Shown here piece by piece: positions 33,195 to 43,100 of a stretch of DNA of 64,000 nucleotides. Position 1 is the first letter of the stretch; each line of letters opens with the position of its first letter. The stretch lies in NCBI GenBank assembly GCA_017527075.1, contig JAFXQM010000002.1, positions 248,001 through 312,000 of the forward strand. The letters are read 5' to 3'. The notes below the pieces were generated by a model that was given only the letters and a program-made list of their open reading frames with translations, was not told where the DNA came from and did not search any database. Both the position numbers and the translations under genes were made by a program. This DNA comes from Selenomonadaceae bacterium. GTDB taxonomy: Bacteria; Bacillota; Negativicutes; Selenomonadales; Selenomonadaceae.

Positions 33195-33548
33195 TCAGCC
33201 GAAGCGTTCCTTGAAGTCTTCAAGCTCGCGCTCGGCTTTTTCTATTTCACTTTGCGGAGTCTTTTGCGTTTCCTTCTGAAAGACGTGCAACAAGACGAAT
33301 GCGTCGCCGACCCACGCCGCGAATAAAATTCTGTCGCGCAGAGGACGCAACTCCCAAATTTCGCCCTTGATGTGCTTGACGAACTTTTCAGGAGCACGGG
33401 TGCCATTTTCTCGGAGTTGGTCAATACAATCCATAACGTTGTTAAATTTTATTCTGCTGTTTTTATCGTCTCCGAGAGCAAGTTTCTCAATGTATTCGAG
33501 TACAGGGATTTCGCCGCGTCGGTTTTCGTAAAATGTAATTCTGTACAA
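33195..33548 (-). CDS. HigB/RelE-type toxin (phage Gp49-like family)
   Basis: 117 residues, TTG start at 33548 after AGAGGA. The sequence MYRITFYENRRGEIPVLEYI, then GEIWELRPLRDRILFAAWVG and FVLLHVFQKETQKTP, is the pattern of Gp49-like HigB toxins, RelE-fold mRNA interferases that cut ribosome-bound mRNA. The usual helix-turn-helix antitoxin gene is not next to it: the downstream neighbour is convergent and the upstream neighbour (33561) shows no HTH. It is either an orphan or paired with an atypical antitoxin. Confidence 0.8.
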   Translation of the reverse strand: MYRITFYENRRGEIPVLEYIEKLALGDDKNSRIKFNNVMDCIDQLRENGTRAPEKFVKHIKGEIWELRPLRDRILFAAWVGDAFVLLHVFQKETQKTPQSEIEKAERELEDFKERFG

Positions 33549-33560
33549 AATTTTTTCCTC

Positions 33561-33848
33561 TTAAGCAGTTGCAACATTCGGCGTGGTAAAAAATTTTTCC
33601 TCGGTGTATTTTATCGACTGCTTGCCGAAGTCTTCGTCATAAATCCTGCTGAGCTCTTCTTCGTGTTTGGCGTCCAATTCGTCGCAAAGATAATTATATT
33701 CTTGTTCGGTGATGTCGCCGTTGTCTTTTGCCGTAATTAATTCATGGTGCTTTTTCGTCCATTTGTCACTCGCGGCAATTTCTTTCGCTGTTAAAAATCT
33801 GCGGCGAAATTCATCGTCGTAAAGCAAAAGAGATTTTTCGTCGCGCAT
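33561..33848 (-). CDS. small acidic helical protein, possible partner of the toxin gene
   Basis: 95 residues from ATG 33848 (GGAGG eight bases upstream; ATG 33854 is too close). Strongly charged and helical; the segment [20 protein letters not shown] resembles a SHOCT-like short helical motif. No DNA-binding motif is evident. It lies 12 bases before the toxin gene on the same strand, so the two are co-transcribed. Antitoxin function is only suggested by position. Confidence 0.55.
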   Translation of the reverse strand: MRDEKSLLLYDDEFRRRFLTAKEIAASDKWTKKHHELITAKDNGDITEQEYNYLCDELDAKHEEELSRIYDEDFGKQSIKYTEEKFFTTPNVATA

Positions 33849-33863
33849 GTTCATCGCCTCCGA

Positions 33864-36485
33864 TTATTTATTCCGCCCGCAGCAATTTTTATATTTTTTG
33901 CCGGAACCGCACGGGCACGGGTCATTGCGCCCGATTTTTTTTCCGTCGGCAGTCTTGGCACGCTTTTGACTTTCGGCGGGAGAAACTTCGTCGCCGTGAG
34001 AGGCGCGCGCGGTCTGCAAGCGGTCTTCGACTTTTGCCTGCTCGCGGCGCACGACCGATTCTGCCTCGCGCACATCTTTCGCCGTGGGTTCGGGCGGAGC
34101 TTCTTCCTCCTCTTCCGTTTCGGGCGGGGCCTCCTGCTGAACAACTGCCACGTGATACATCGTCGCGGCGATTTGGTCTTGGATTGCGCCTTCCATTTCC
34201 TCGAACATCGCCAACGCCTCGATTTTGTATTCGACCAGCGGTGCGCGTTGTCCGTAAGCCCGCAAATTTATTCCCTCGCGCAACATGTCCATGTGATCCA
34301 AGTGTTCCATCCATTTGTTGTCGACGATTCGGAGCATGACGACCTTTTCCAGCTCGCGCATGACTTTTTCCGTGAACATTGCCTCGCGCTGCTTGTAAGT
34401 GTCCTCCGCCAATTTTTCCAAATGCTCTTTGAGTTCGTCGCGGCTGAGCTTTTCCAGTTCCGAAACTTTCAACGCTCCGACGGGCGCGAAAATTTTTTCC
34501 GCGTCTTTAATCAGCTCGTCAAGCTGCCACTCTTCGGGATAAAGTTTTTCGTTCGCGTACTGATTCATCTCCTGCTTGATTATGTGATTGACCATGCCGC
34601 GAATGTTGTCGCGCAAATTTTCTCCGCGCAAAATTTTTTTCCGCTCGCCGTACAAAATCTCGCGCTGCTGATTCATCACGTCATCGTATTCCAAAACGTG
34701 CTTGCGAATGTCAAAGTTGCGCGCCTCAACTTTTTTTTGCGCGTGTTCAATCGACCGCGTTATCAGCGAGTGCTCAATCGGCTCGTCCTCTTCCATGCCC
34801 AGCTTGTCCATGACTTTGGCGATATTTTCCGAGGCGAACAATCTCATCAAGTCATCTTCCAGCGAAATGTAAAACCGCGATTCGCCGGGGTCACCTTGAC
34901 GACCACTGCGCCCGCGAAGCTGATTGTCGATTCGCCGAGACTCGTGACGCTCCGTGCCGATGATGAACAGCCCGCCGAGTTCGGGGACGCCTTCGCCGAG
35001 CTTGATATCGGTGCCGCGCCCCGCCATGTTCGTGGCAATCGTCACGACGCCGCGCTGACCCGCGTCCGCCACGATTTGCGCTTCCTTCTCGTGGAATTTG
35101 GCGTTGAGGACGCTGTGAGGGATGCCGCGCTTCCTGAGGTAACCGCTGAGCTCCTCCGACTGTTCAATCGACGTGGTGCCGATGAGGACGGGCTGACCTT
35201 TGGCGTGAACGCGCTCGACCTCGTTGGTGACGGCCCGATACTTCGCGCGCTTGTTCTTGTAAACAACGTCGGGGTGGTCTGTGCGGCGCACGGGTTTGTT
35301 CGTGGGAATGACGACGACCGGCAGCTTGTAAATTTTTAAGAACTCGTCCTCCTCGGTCTTGGCGGTGCCCGTCATGCCCGCGAGTTTGTCATACATGCGG
35401 AAATAATTTTGGAAAGTTATCGTCGCCAGCGTCTGTGACTCGCGCTGAATCCTGACGCCTTCCTTTGCCTCAATCGCCTGATGAAGTCCGTCGGAATATC
35501 TGCGCCCCGTCATGAGTCGCCCCGTGAATTCGTCGACAATTACAATCTCGCCGTCGCGCACGACGTAATCGCGGTCGCGCTTCATGAGGGCTTTGGCTCT
35601 CAGCGCGGCGGTGAAGCAGTGGCTCAGCTCGATATTTTCGGGCGCGTAAAGATTTTGAATGCCGAGGAACTTTTCAATCTTCGGGACGACTTCATCACTC
35701 GGCGCGACGGTTTTTTGTTTTTCGTCGACGGTGTAATCGGTGCCCTCTTTTAAGTTTGCAACGGCGCGCGCCATGACCGCATACATTTCCGTGGACTTCG
35801 CGCCGGGGCCGGAGATAATCAGCGGCGTGCGTGCCTCGTCAATCAGAATCGAATCGACCTCGTCGACAATCGCGTAATGCAACGGACGCTGAACCATTTG
35901 CTCCTCGTGAACGACCATATTGTCGCGCAGGTAATCGAATCCGAATTCGTTGTTCGTGCCGAAGGTGACGTCGCAGCTGTAAGAGTGCTTGCGTTCGGGG
36001 AAATCCATGTCGTGGAGAATCAGCCCGACGCTCAAGCCGAGGAAATTGTAAAGCTGACCCATCCACTCCGAGTCACGCCGCGCCAGATAATCGTTGACGG
36101 TGACCATGTGCACGCCCTTGCCTTCCAGCGCGTTGAGGTAAACGGGCAACGTCGCCACCAAAGTTTTGCCTTCGCCGGTTTTCATCTCCGCGATTTTTCC
36201 TTCGTGCAGACACATGCCGCCCATGAGCTGCACGTCGAAATGTCTCATGCCGAGCACTCGCCGCGATGCCTCTCGACAGACGGCAAACGCTTCGGGCAAA
36301 ATATTTTCCAGCGTCTCGCCCGCCTGAAGTCGTTCGCGAAATCTGTCCGTCGACGAGGCAAGCTTATCGTCCGTGTAATTTTGGAGCCCTGCCTCCAGCG
36401 CGTTGATTTTATCGACCGTCTTTTGCAGCCGTTTAATTTCTTTGTCGTTGTTGTCGCCCAAGAATCGTTTCAAGAATCCAAACAA
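33864..36485 (-). CDS. secA: preprotein translocase ATPase SecA
   Basis: 873 residues from TTG 36485, giving [20 protein letters not shown], the usual SecA beginning, with AAGGAG eight bases upstream (a GTG at 36494 directly abuts that site). Walker [12 protein letters not shown], Walker B with [26 protein letters not shown] and the [12 protein letters not shown] motif are intact. It ends with the zinc-binding tail [16 protein letters not shown] that binds SecB or ribosome. It drives protein export through SecYEG. Slightly basic linker near residue 820 is glutamate-rich. Confidence 0.98.
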   Translation of the reverse strand: MFGFLKRFLGDNNDKEIKRLQKTVDKINALEAGLQNYTDDKLASSTDRFRERLQAGETLENILPEAFAVCREASRRVLGMRHFDVQLMGGMCLHEGKIAEMKTGEGKTLVATLPVYLNALEGKGVHMVTVNDYLARRDSEWMGQLYNFLGLSVGLILHDMDFPERKHSYSCDVTFGTNNEFGFDYLRDNMVVHEEQMVQRPLHYAIVDEVDSILIDEARTPLIISGPGAKSTEMYAVMARAVANLKEGTDYTVDEKQKTVAPSDEVVPKIEKFLGIQNLYAPENIELSHCFTAALRAKALMKRDRDYVVRDGEIVIVDEFTGRLMTGRRYSDGLHQAIEAKEGVRIQRESQTLATITFQNYFRMYDKLAGMTGTAKTEEDEFLKIYKLPVVVIPTNKPVRRTDHPDVVYKNKRAKYRAVTNEVERVHAKGQPVLIGTTSIEQSEELSGYLRKRGIPHSVLNAKFHEKEAQIVADAGQRGVVTIATNMAGRGTDIKLGEGVPELGGLFIIGTERHESRRIDNQLRGRSGRQGDPGESRFYISLEDDLMRLFASENIAKVMDKLGMEEDEPIEHSLITRSIEHAQKKVEARNFDIRKHVLEYDDVMNQQREILYGERKKILRGENLRDNIRGMVNHIIKQEMNQYANEKLYPEEWQLDELIKDAEKIFAPVGALKVSELEKLSRDELKEHLEKLAEDTYKQREAMFTEKVMRELEKVVMLRIVDNKWMEHLDHMDMLREGINLRAYGQRAPLVEYKIEALAMFEEMEGAIQDQIAATMYHVAVVQQEAPPETEEEEEAPPEPTAKDVREAESVVRREQAKVEDRLQTARASHGDEVSPAESQKRAKTADGKKIGRNDPCPCGSGKKYKNCCGRNK

Positions 36486-36614
36486 AGCTCTCACTCCTTG
36501 CCGTGAATTTTTGACAATGATAACAAAAAACGCGGCAAGGGACAAGGGACACGGGACAAGTTGTCACGCGCGGGGCATTGCAAAAAAATTTCATGTCAAA
36601 AAATTTTTTCATGT

Positions 36615-36620
36615 TATAAT
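36615..36620 (+). promoter_or_regulatory. -10 element (TATAAT) of the ftsX promoter
   Basis: TATAAT at 36615-36620, 21 bases before the ftsX ATG; the -35 is weak (ATGTCA, 16 bases upstream). This indicates ftsX is transcribed on its own rather than behind ftsE. Confidence 0.45.
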
Positions 36621-36640
36621 CGACGGCGAGGAGTGGTCGA

Positions 36641-37528
36641 ATGAAGATACAGACGATTGAATATTATTTCCGCGAAGTGCTCTTGTCGATGATTCGCAAA
36701 CGCTGGATGACTTTCGCCTCAATCGGGACGGTGGCGGTGTCGCTGTTCGTGCTGGGCGTCTTTTTGATTTTGGTCATGAACATGAACAAGATGGCGTCGT
36801 CTTTGGAGAGCCAAGTACAAATTTCCGTTTACATAAACGACCAACTGCCTGAGGCGGGGCGCAAGGAAATTGAGCGCATGACACGCGACATGAAAAGCGT
36901 GACGGCAATCGAATATGTGCCGCGCGAGGTTGCGTTGAAAAAATTGCAGGAGCGGCTCGGCGAGAACAAAAAAATTTTGGACGCGCTGGGCGAATCGAAT
37001 CCCCTGCCGAATTCTTTTTTGGTCACGGTAAAGAGTGCCGACGACGTGAAAAAAACTGCGGCACTAATCGCTGACCTTTACGGAGTGGACGAAGTTAAAT
37101 ACGGGCAGGACGTGGCGGCAAATCTTTTTGAACTCACGCACCTTATCAGATTTTTTGGACTCATACTTATGGCACTGCTCCTGTTCGCGACGGTCTTTAT
37201 CATCTCCAACACGATAAGGCTGACGGTCTTCGCGCGGCGCAAGGAAATTGCAATCATGAAATACGTGGGCGCGACGGATTGGTTTATCCGCTGGCCGTTC
37301 ATCTTGGAGGGCGTGGGGCTCGGCATAATCGGCGGCGGCGTGAGTGCTCTGGCGTTGCGCAGCTTTTACTCGGCGATGATTGAAAAAATTTATGAGTCGC
37401 TGGCGTTCTTCCCGATGGTCGAACAATATCCGTTCATGAATTACTTGACGCTGGCATTAATCGGCGCGGGAATTTTTATCGGCATATTGGGCAGCACGGT
37501 TTCCTTAAAAAGATTCATGGAGGTGTGA
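36641..37528 (+). CDS. ftsX: cell-division protein FtsX
   Basis: 295 residues with four membrane segments (about 23-43, 170-190, 222-242, 268-288) and a large extracellular loop. FtsX signatures: YYFREVLLSMIRKRWMTFAS, a segment with EVKYGQDVAANLFELTHLIR, and RRKEIAIMKYVGATDWFIRW. FtsEX activates peptidoglycan hydrolases at division through an EnvC-type protein, and such a gene follows at 37820. ftsE, normally immediately upstream, is missing: only 155 bases lie before ftsX and secA is on the other strand. Confidence 0.95.
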   Translation: MKIQTIEYYFREVLLSMIRKRWMTFASIGTVAVSLFVLGVFLILVMNMNKMASSLESQVQISVYINDQLPEAGRKEIERMTRDMKSVTAIEYVPREVALKKLQERLGENKKILDALGESNPLPNSFLVTVKSADDVKKTAALIADLYGVDEVKYGQDVAANLFELTHLIRFFGLILMALLLFATVFIISNTIRLTVFARRKEIAIMKYVGATDWFIRWPFILEGVGLGIIGGGVSALALRSFYSAMIEKIYESLAFFPMVEQYPFMNYLTLALIGAGIFIGILGSTVSLKRFMEV

Positions 37529-37647
37529 GCCCTTTCGTTGGTTAAGCAAAAGGGCGCAAAGTCAACTGAGATTTGATTCGGGTCGTTCGTGCTCGTCAGG
37601 TTGAAAAATTTCTTTTGAGTTATTGAATCATACTTTTCTTTGCTTGT

Positions 37648-37761
37648 CCAAAAGACCCGCTTCAAAAGCGGGGGAACAGCAAGGGAAATCAACCGACTGC
37701 GGTTGTCATGACGTCCGAAAGCAAACCCACTGGATGCAACGTCACGTTGCCCTCGCGGGGG
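37648..37761. repeat. dispersed multi-hairpin repeat element, copy 2 (reverse orientation)
   Basis: Reverse complement of 26657-26791 over ~110 bases with all three hairpins: CCCGCTT-caa-AAGCGGG (37656-37672), CAACCG-actg-CGGTTG (37690-37705), GCAACGT-c-ACGTTGC (37736-37750). Stems are unchanged between copies while loops and spacers differ. It lies between ftsX and the EnvC-like gene. The outer arms seen in copy 1 are only partly kept. Confidence 0.8.
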
Positions 37762-37819
37762 CGGCGGGCATCGAATGCTCAACGATTTTGGTTTAAGTTT
37801 TTGATGAGGAATGATTGGC

Positions 37820-39049
37820 TTGAAAAATTTTTTTATAATCTGCGCGGCGTTGATGATTCTGTTGACGAGTGCGCCCGCGTTCGCTGACGACGAAGAAGAA
37901 ATTCAACAGCTCGAAGAGGAGAAGGCGTCTTACGAATCGGCGGCTCAGAAGGCACGCGCGGCGGCGGATTTGATTCAAGGGAAAATCGATTCGGTCTCGG
38001 AGCTCAAGCGGCAACTCGACGCGGACGCAGCTGAGGCCACGGCTCTTTACGAGGAGCGGCAGGCGGCTCTCGACGAAACGCTTTACCGCATTAACGAAAA
38101 CGAAAACAAGCTCGTCGAAGTCACCAACGAACTCAACGCGCGGCACGGCGTCCTGGAAAATCGCGTGCGCGACATTTACATCAACGGACAAATTTCTTAC
38201 TTGGACGTGCTGTTCGGCGCGAAAGACTTCGGAGATTTTTTGACGCGGATGGATTTGCTCAAGCGCGTGATGATTCGTGACTCGGAGCTGGTCTCGGAGG
38301 TGCTGGCGTATCAGACGGAGATAAAAGAGGTCGGCAAGCAGCTCGAAGCGGATAAACGGATTCAAGAGGAGCTGGCGGACAAGGCGGCAAAGGCCATGGA
38401 GGTAAAGCAGGAGAAGGTCGCCAAGCAGCAGGCGTTGATTGACTTGATGGAAAACGATAAGGAAGTTTATGACAGGCAATACGATGAGATGATGGCGTCT
38501 TCGGCAGAGGTCGAACGATTGATTCACGCAAAGGAAGAGGAAATGCGGCGGGCGGCTGAGGCGGCACGTCGGCAGGCGGAGCAAGAGGCGCGGGCAGCTC
38601 AAGCCGGCAACGTCGACGTGGTGGAGTTCGGAGAGGACGGCGGCGGTTACGTCATGCCAAGTTACGGCGGCGGAATGATTTGGCCGATTTCAGGCCCGAT
38701 AACGTCGGAGTTCGGCTGGCGCACGCATCCGATTTTCGGCAGCGCAAGATTCCACAGCGGCATTGATATCGGCGGCGATTACGGTCTGCCGATTCACGCG
38801 GCGGCCGGCGGAGTCGTGATTGAGTCCGGCTGGATTGGCGGATACGGCAACACGATTATGATTGAGCACGGCAGCGGTATCGTCACGCTTTACGGGCACA
38901 ACGAGAGCTTGGCGGTGGGCGTCGGTCAGCAGGTCAATCAGGGCGACGTCATTGCTTACTGCGGCTCGACGGGCAACTCGACGGGTCCTCACTGCCACTT
39001 TGAAGTTCGTGTCGGCGGCGAACCCGTCAGCCCCTGGGATTATCTTTAA
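37820..39049 (+). CDS. EnvC-like murein hydrolase activator (coiled coil + M23 peptidase)
   Basis: 409 residues from TTG 37820, with GAGGA nine bases upstream (ATG 37811 abuts it). Signal peptide KNFFIICAALMILLTSAPAFA-like, cut before DDEEEI. Residues ~25-250 are a long coiled coil (EEIQQLEEEKASYESAAQKA and on). The C-terminus is an M23/LytM domain: PITSEFGWRTHPIFGSARFH, HSGIDIGGDYG, VTLYGHNESL and GSTGNSTGPHCHFEVRVGG, with the zinc ligands apparently intact (so possibly an active endopeptidase). FtsX upstream fits a division role. Confidence 0.93.
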   Translation: MKNFFIICAALMILLTSAPAFADDEEEIQQLEEEKASYESAAQKARAAADLIQGKIDSVSELKRQLDADAAEATALYEERQAALDETLYRINENENKLVEVTNELNARHGVLENRVRDIYINGQISYLDVLFGAKDFGDFLTRMDLLKRVMIRDSELVSEVLAYQTEIKEVGKQLEADKRIQEELADKAAKAMEVKQEKVAKQQALIDLMENDKEVYDRQYDEMMASSAEVERLIHAKEEEMRRAAEAARRQAEQEARAAQAGNVDVVEFGEDGGGYVMPSYGGGMIWPISGPITSEFGWRTHPIFGSARFHSGIDIGGDYGLPIHAAAGGVVIESGWIGGYGNTIMIEHGSGIVTLYGHNESLAVGVGQQVNQGDVIAYCGSTGNSTGPHCHFEVRVGGEPVSPWDYL

Positions 39050-39109
39050 TTAGGAATTAGGAATGAGGAATTGAAAAAGCTCAAAGCTTATAGGAGTTAG
39101 GAGTTAGGA
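39050..39109. repeat. 7-bp tandem repeat element
   Basis: TTAGGAA/TGAGGAA and GGAGTTA units; its last unit supplies the ribosome site of the next gene. Confidence 0.75.
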
Positions 39110-40057
39110 ATGGAGAAAAAAATTGTTCAAGGAATGCTTTTGGGGCTGGCGACGGGCGACGCGCTCGGAGTGCCCGTTGAATTTACTTCGCGCAGAAGAT
39201 TGGAGGAAGAACCCGTCGTCGACATGCGCGGCTTCGGCTCGTGGGGACAGGCGGCGGGCTCGTGGTCAGACGACACAAGCTTGACGATTGCCGCCATGGA
39301 AAGTATCGCGCGCCTCGGCAAGATTGACTTCCAAGACATCATGGAAAATTTTTTGCGCTGGTACAATGACGGAGAGTTCACGGCTTCGGGCAGACGCTTC
39401 GACGTGGGCAGCACCACTCGCGCGGCGATTGTCCGCTTCAGCCGAAAACTTTTGCCGCCGACCAAATGCGGCTCCACCGACGAACACTCCAACGGCAACG
39501 GCTCGCTCATGAGGATTCTTCCTGCGACTCTTTACCTTTACGCCACGCGCGGACGAATCGACGTCGAAGAGCTCGAAGTCATTCACGATTTCTCCGCGCT
39601 CACTCACGGGCACGCCGTCAGCAAAATCGCCTGCGGAATTTACTCGCTCATCGCCGCCAAAATTTTGGACGGGAAAAATCTTTCGGAGGCTTTCGCGCTC
39701 GGCATGGACGACGCAAAAATTTTTTACGGCAAGCACGAGGCGTTTGAAAATTTTTCACGGCTGTGCGACGAAAATTTTGCCGCGCTCCCCGAAGAAGAAA
39801 TTTACGGCTCAGGTTACGTCGTCGAAGCGTTGGAGGCTGCGCTGTGGTGCCTGCTCAACACCGACGATTATAAATCGCTCGCGCTCAAGGCCGTGAACTT
39901 GGGCGAGGACACCGATACGACAGCGGCAATCGCGGGCGGCTTGGCGGGAATTTTTTACGGCGCGGAGGCAATTCCCGACGAGTGGCTGAAAATTTTAAAG
40001 CGGCGCGACTATCTGGAAAAAATTGCCGAAGACTTCGCTGCCGCCCTGAACGCATAA
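39110..40057 (+). CDS. ADP-ribosylglycohydrolase family protein (DraG-like)
   Basis: 315 residues. The family's metal-binding motifs are present: GLATGDALGVPVEFTSRRRL near the start, GSWSDDTSL with adjacent aspartates and the late GEDTDTTAAIAGGLAGIFYG. These coordinate two magnesium ions for removal of ADP-ribose from protein or from small molecules. No nif genes or ADP-ribosyltransferase is adjacent, so the nitrogenase role of DraG is not implied. Ends 13 bases before a terminator shared with the convergent RTX gene. Confidence 0.92.
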   Translation: MEKKIVQGMLLGLATGDALGVPVEFTSRRRLEEEPVVDMRGFGSWGQAAGSWSDDTSLTIAAMESIARLGKIDFQDIMENFLRWYNDGEFTASGRRFDVGSTTRAAIVRFSRKLLPPTKCGSTDEHSNGNGSLMRILPATLYLYATRGRIDVEELEVIHDFSALTHGHAVSKIACGIYSLIAAKILDGKNLSEAFALGMDDAKIFYGKHEAFENFSRLCDENFAALPEEEIYGSGYVVEALEAALWCLLNTDDYKSLALKAVNLGEDTDTTAAIAGGLAGIFYGAEAIPDEWLKILKRRDYLEKIAEDFAAALNA

Positions 40058-40069
40058 AACTTTTCCACA

Positions 40070-40116
40070 TAAAAAAATCCCTGCCGAAAAATTTTTTCGA
40101 CAGGGAAATTTTTTTG
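40070..40116. terminator. bidirectional terminator between the glycohydrolase and RTX gene 2
   Basis: AAAAAAATCCCTGCCGAAAA and TTTTCGACAGGGAAATTTTTTT form a long A/T-flanked stem, usable from both sides. Confidence 0.8.
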
Positions 40117-40129
40117 TCCGCGCAGATTT

Positions 40130-43100
40130 TTATTTGAGCTTGGAACCTTTGATTGAATAAGTCGCGCCGTTTATGTTGAACGTGTCGCCGCTGCTCACGC
40201 CGCTGAAGATGACGTGTCCGCCGCCGTTAATCGCAAGTGTCAGACTTGAATTTTTGAACGAAGAATTGCTAAACGAACCCTGCGAGCCGTCCGCGTTCAA
40301 AATTTGCAACATGTCGGAGCCCGTGAAGTCCATGATGTAATCTTTGCCCTCGTTCGGCTTGTAAATGAAAACGTCTTTGCCCGCGCCGCCATAAAGTGAA
40401 TCATTTCCTGCGCCGCCCCACAAAGTGTCGTTGCCCGCCTCGCCGAGCAGTGAATCATTGCCGTCGCCGCCCGAGAGCGAATCATTTCCTTTGCCGCCAT
40501 AAAGAGTGTCTTTGCCTTCCCCGCCGCTCAAAGTGTCGTTGCCCGCCTCGCCGAGCAGTGAATCATTGCCCGCGTCGCCGAAAAGTTTGTCGTCATCTTT
40601 GCCGCCGCGAAGTGCGTCCTTGCCGTCGCCACCGCGCAGAGTGTCTTTACCGCTACCGCCGCCGAGTGAATCGTTGCCCGCGCCCCCGACCAAGCTGTCC
40701 TTGCCGTCGCCGCCCGAAATGGTGTCGGCTTTTTTTGTGCCGACGATTTTATTGTCGAGTTCGTTGCCGGTGACGGTGAGGCTGTGAGTGACTGCTGAGG
40801 CGTCGAGATTTTTGAGCCCGTCGAAGTTTGCAAAGTCGAAGTCATTTTTCCCGTAAGCGGAAAGGAGAGTCGCCGCCGTGCTCTTGCCGTTAAATTCAAT
40901 GGCAGAAAATTTTTTCACACCGTCGGCGTCCTCGTAAGTGACAATTTTGTCTGCCGCGTCCTTGAGAGTAATTTTTCCGTCGCCGACTTGGAAGATAACG
41001 GAGCCCGCGCTTGTCGTGGAAATTTTATCAACCGTGCCGTCGATGATTCGGATTAAATCTTCTTCCTCGTAATCGGTCACAACGTCGTTGCCTTCGCCTT
41101 TGGCATAAATGAAAACGTCAGAGCCCGCGCCGCCGAAAAGCGTATCGCTGTTCTCGCCGCCCCACAGAGTATCGTTGCCCGCCTCACCGAAGAGCGAATC
41201 ATTGCTCTTATTGCCCTCAAGATAATCATTGCCCTTGCCGCCGTAAAGAATGTCAGGGCCACTTCCGCCGGTGAGGGTGTCATTGCCTGCGCCCGCCGTG
41301 ATTATGTTGGCGAGTTTGTTGCCGACGAGTTCAATCGCCTTCGTGCGCGCGGAGGCGTCGACGACTTTAACATTGGAACCGACAGTGACGGGTGAAGAGG
41401 TCGCGTCGGTTATCGACAAAGCGGTATCGTTGGCATCGATATTGAGCTTTGACAAACTCGCCGCGCCGACCAAGAGGATTGAGCCGTCGTCGACGGTAAT
41501 CAACACGTCGGAGCCGACAGTTTCAGCCGAGTAAGTGTCGCCGGTTATTGACAGCGTGGATTTTTTGTTGAAGCCCACGATTGAATCGTTGCCCCCGCCT
41601 GAGGTATATTCAATCACATTGTACAGAGACGAGGAAGCCAAGCTGATTAAGTCGTCACCCGCGCCCGCGTTAATGGAAACGTTGTAGCCGCTGCTGAGGA
41701 TTGAATCGTTGCCCTCGCCACCGTTGATTAAAACGTAATCGTAGGAGTAATCGTGGGATTCATTGTAAATGTAATCGTTGCCCGCGCCCCCGTTGATTGA
41801 AGTGTGATAGTAGAAGCTATAGTGGTGGGAGTTATTGTAAATCGTATCGTTGCCTGCGCCCGCGTCAATGGTGGCTTCGGAGCGGCTGTTGGAAATGGAA
41901 TCGTTGCCTGCTCCCGCCTCGACTAAATCACCTCCGACGATTGTATCATCACCGTCGCCGCCGATAATATAAGAGCCACCTGAGATGTAATCGTTGCCCG
42001 CGCCGCCTTCGATTGATACGCTCGCACCCCAGCTGCTGACAATCTCATCGTTGCCCGCGCCCGCGTTGATTGTCACGTCGGAGGCTCTGTTGTCAATTGA
42101 ATCGTTGCCCGCGCCCGAGCTGATTGAAATGTTCGAGCCGCTGTTGTAAATGGAATCGTTGCCTGCGCCCGCGTCTATCGTCACCGAGTCGCCATAGTTG
42201 CGAATGTCATCGTTGCCTGAGCCGCCCAAGATTGAAATGGAACTTTTTCTATTGGAAACGGAATCGCCGCCGTCGGTCAGCACAATGTCTTTGCTATCAA
42301 TCGCAATCGTTTCGCCGTTAATGTTAATACTTTCGGTGAGCGCGCAGACATTTTTCAGAGTGAGGGAGCCTGAGTCGACTTTGACCACGACATCATTGCC
42401 TTTTATTTCCATGGAGTAGAACTTGTTGTCGATTTGCAACGTGTCGTTCTTATCGAAGCCGAGGATAGAATCGCCCGCAGAGTATTTGATGAGAGCCGAG
42501 CCGCCTAAAAGAGAAATTAAATCATCACCCGCGCCCGCGTCGATTAATACTTGCGACCCGCTGTTAATGATTGTGTCGTTGTAGTGGGCCGCAGTGATTG
42601 TGACTGAATCGCCGCTGTTGTTAATGGAGTTTTCACCGTAGCTCGCGTTGATTGTAACTTGCGAGCCACTGTTAATGATTGTGTCGTTGCCTGCGCTCCC
42701 GTTGTCGCCGTTGATTAATACGTCGGAGCCGCCGTTTGAAATGTAATCGTTGCCTGAGCCGGCGTTGATTGTCACGTGCGCGCCGCTGTTTGAAATGTAA
42801 TCGTTGCCTGCGCCGGCGGTGATCGTCACCTCGTCGCCTCCGGTGCTAATGGTATCGTCTCCTTCACCCGCGTTGATTGAAACACCGGAGCCGCCTTCGT
42901 AACTGCCGCCGTTTTGAATGGAATCGTTGCCGCCGAGAGCCGCAATGATCGCGCCGTCGAGTGTGTTGGAATAGGTGTCGTCGCCTTCGGTCAGCATGGT
43001 GAGCAAGGGACTGTATTTGACGCCGTTGATGTTGAGCTTGGACAAAGAAGCCGCGCCGCGCAGAAGGATTGAGCCGTCGCCGACTTTGACGAGCACGTCC

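Noticed and set aside
33966..35339. 457-residue open frame on the plus strand within secA
   Set aside because: Antisense shadow of SecA, which has all expected motifs.
37529..37600. Insertion sequence remnant after ftsX
   Set aside because: Only a GCCCTTT/AAAGGGC hairpin, probably a terminator, and the dispersed element are seen; there is no transposase fragment.
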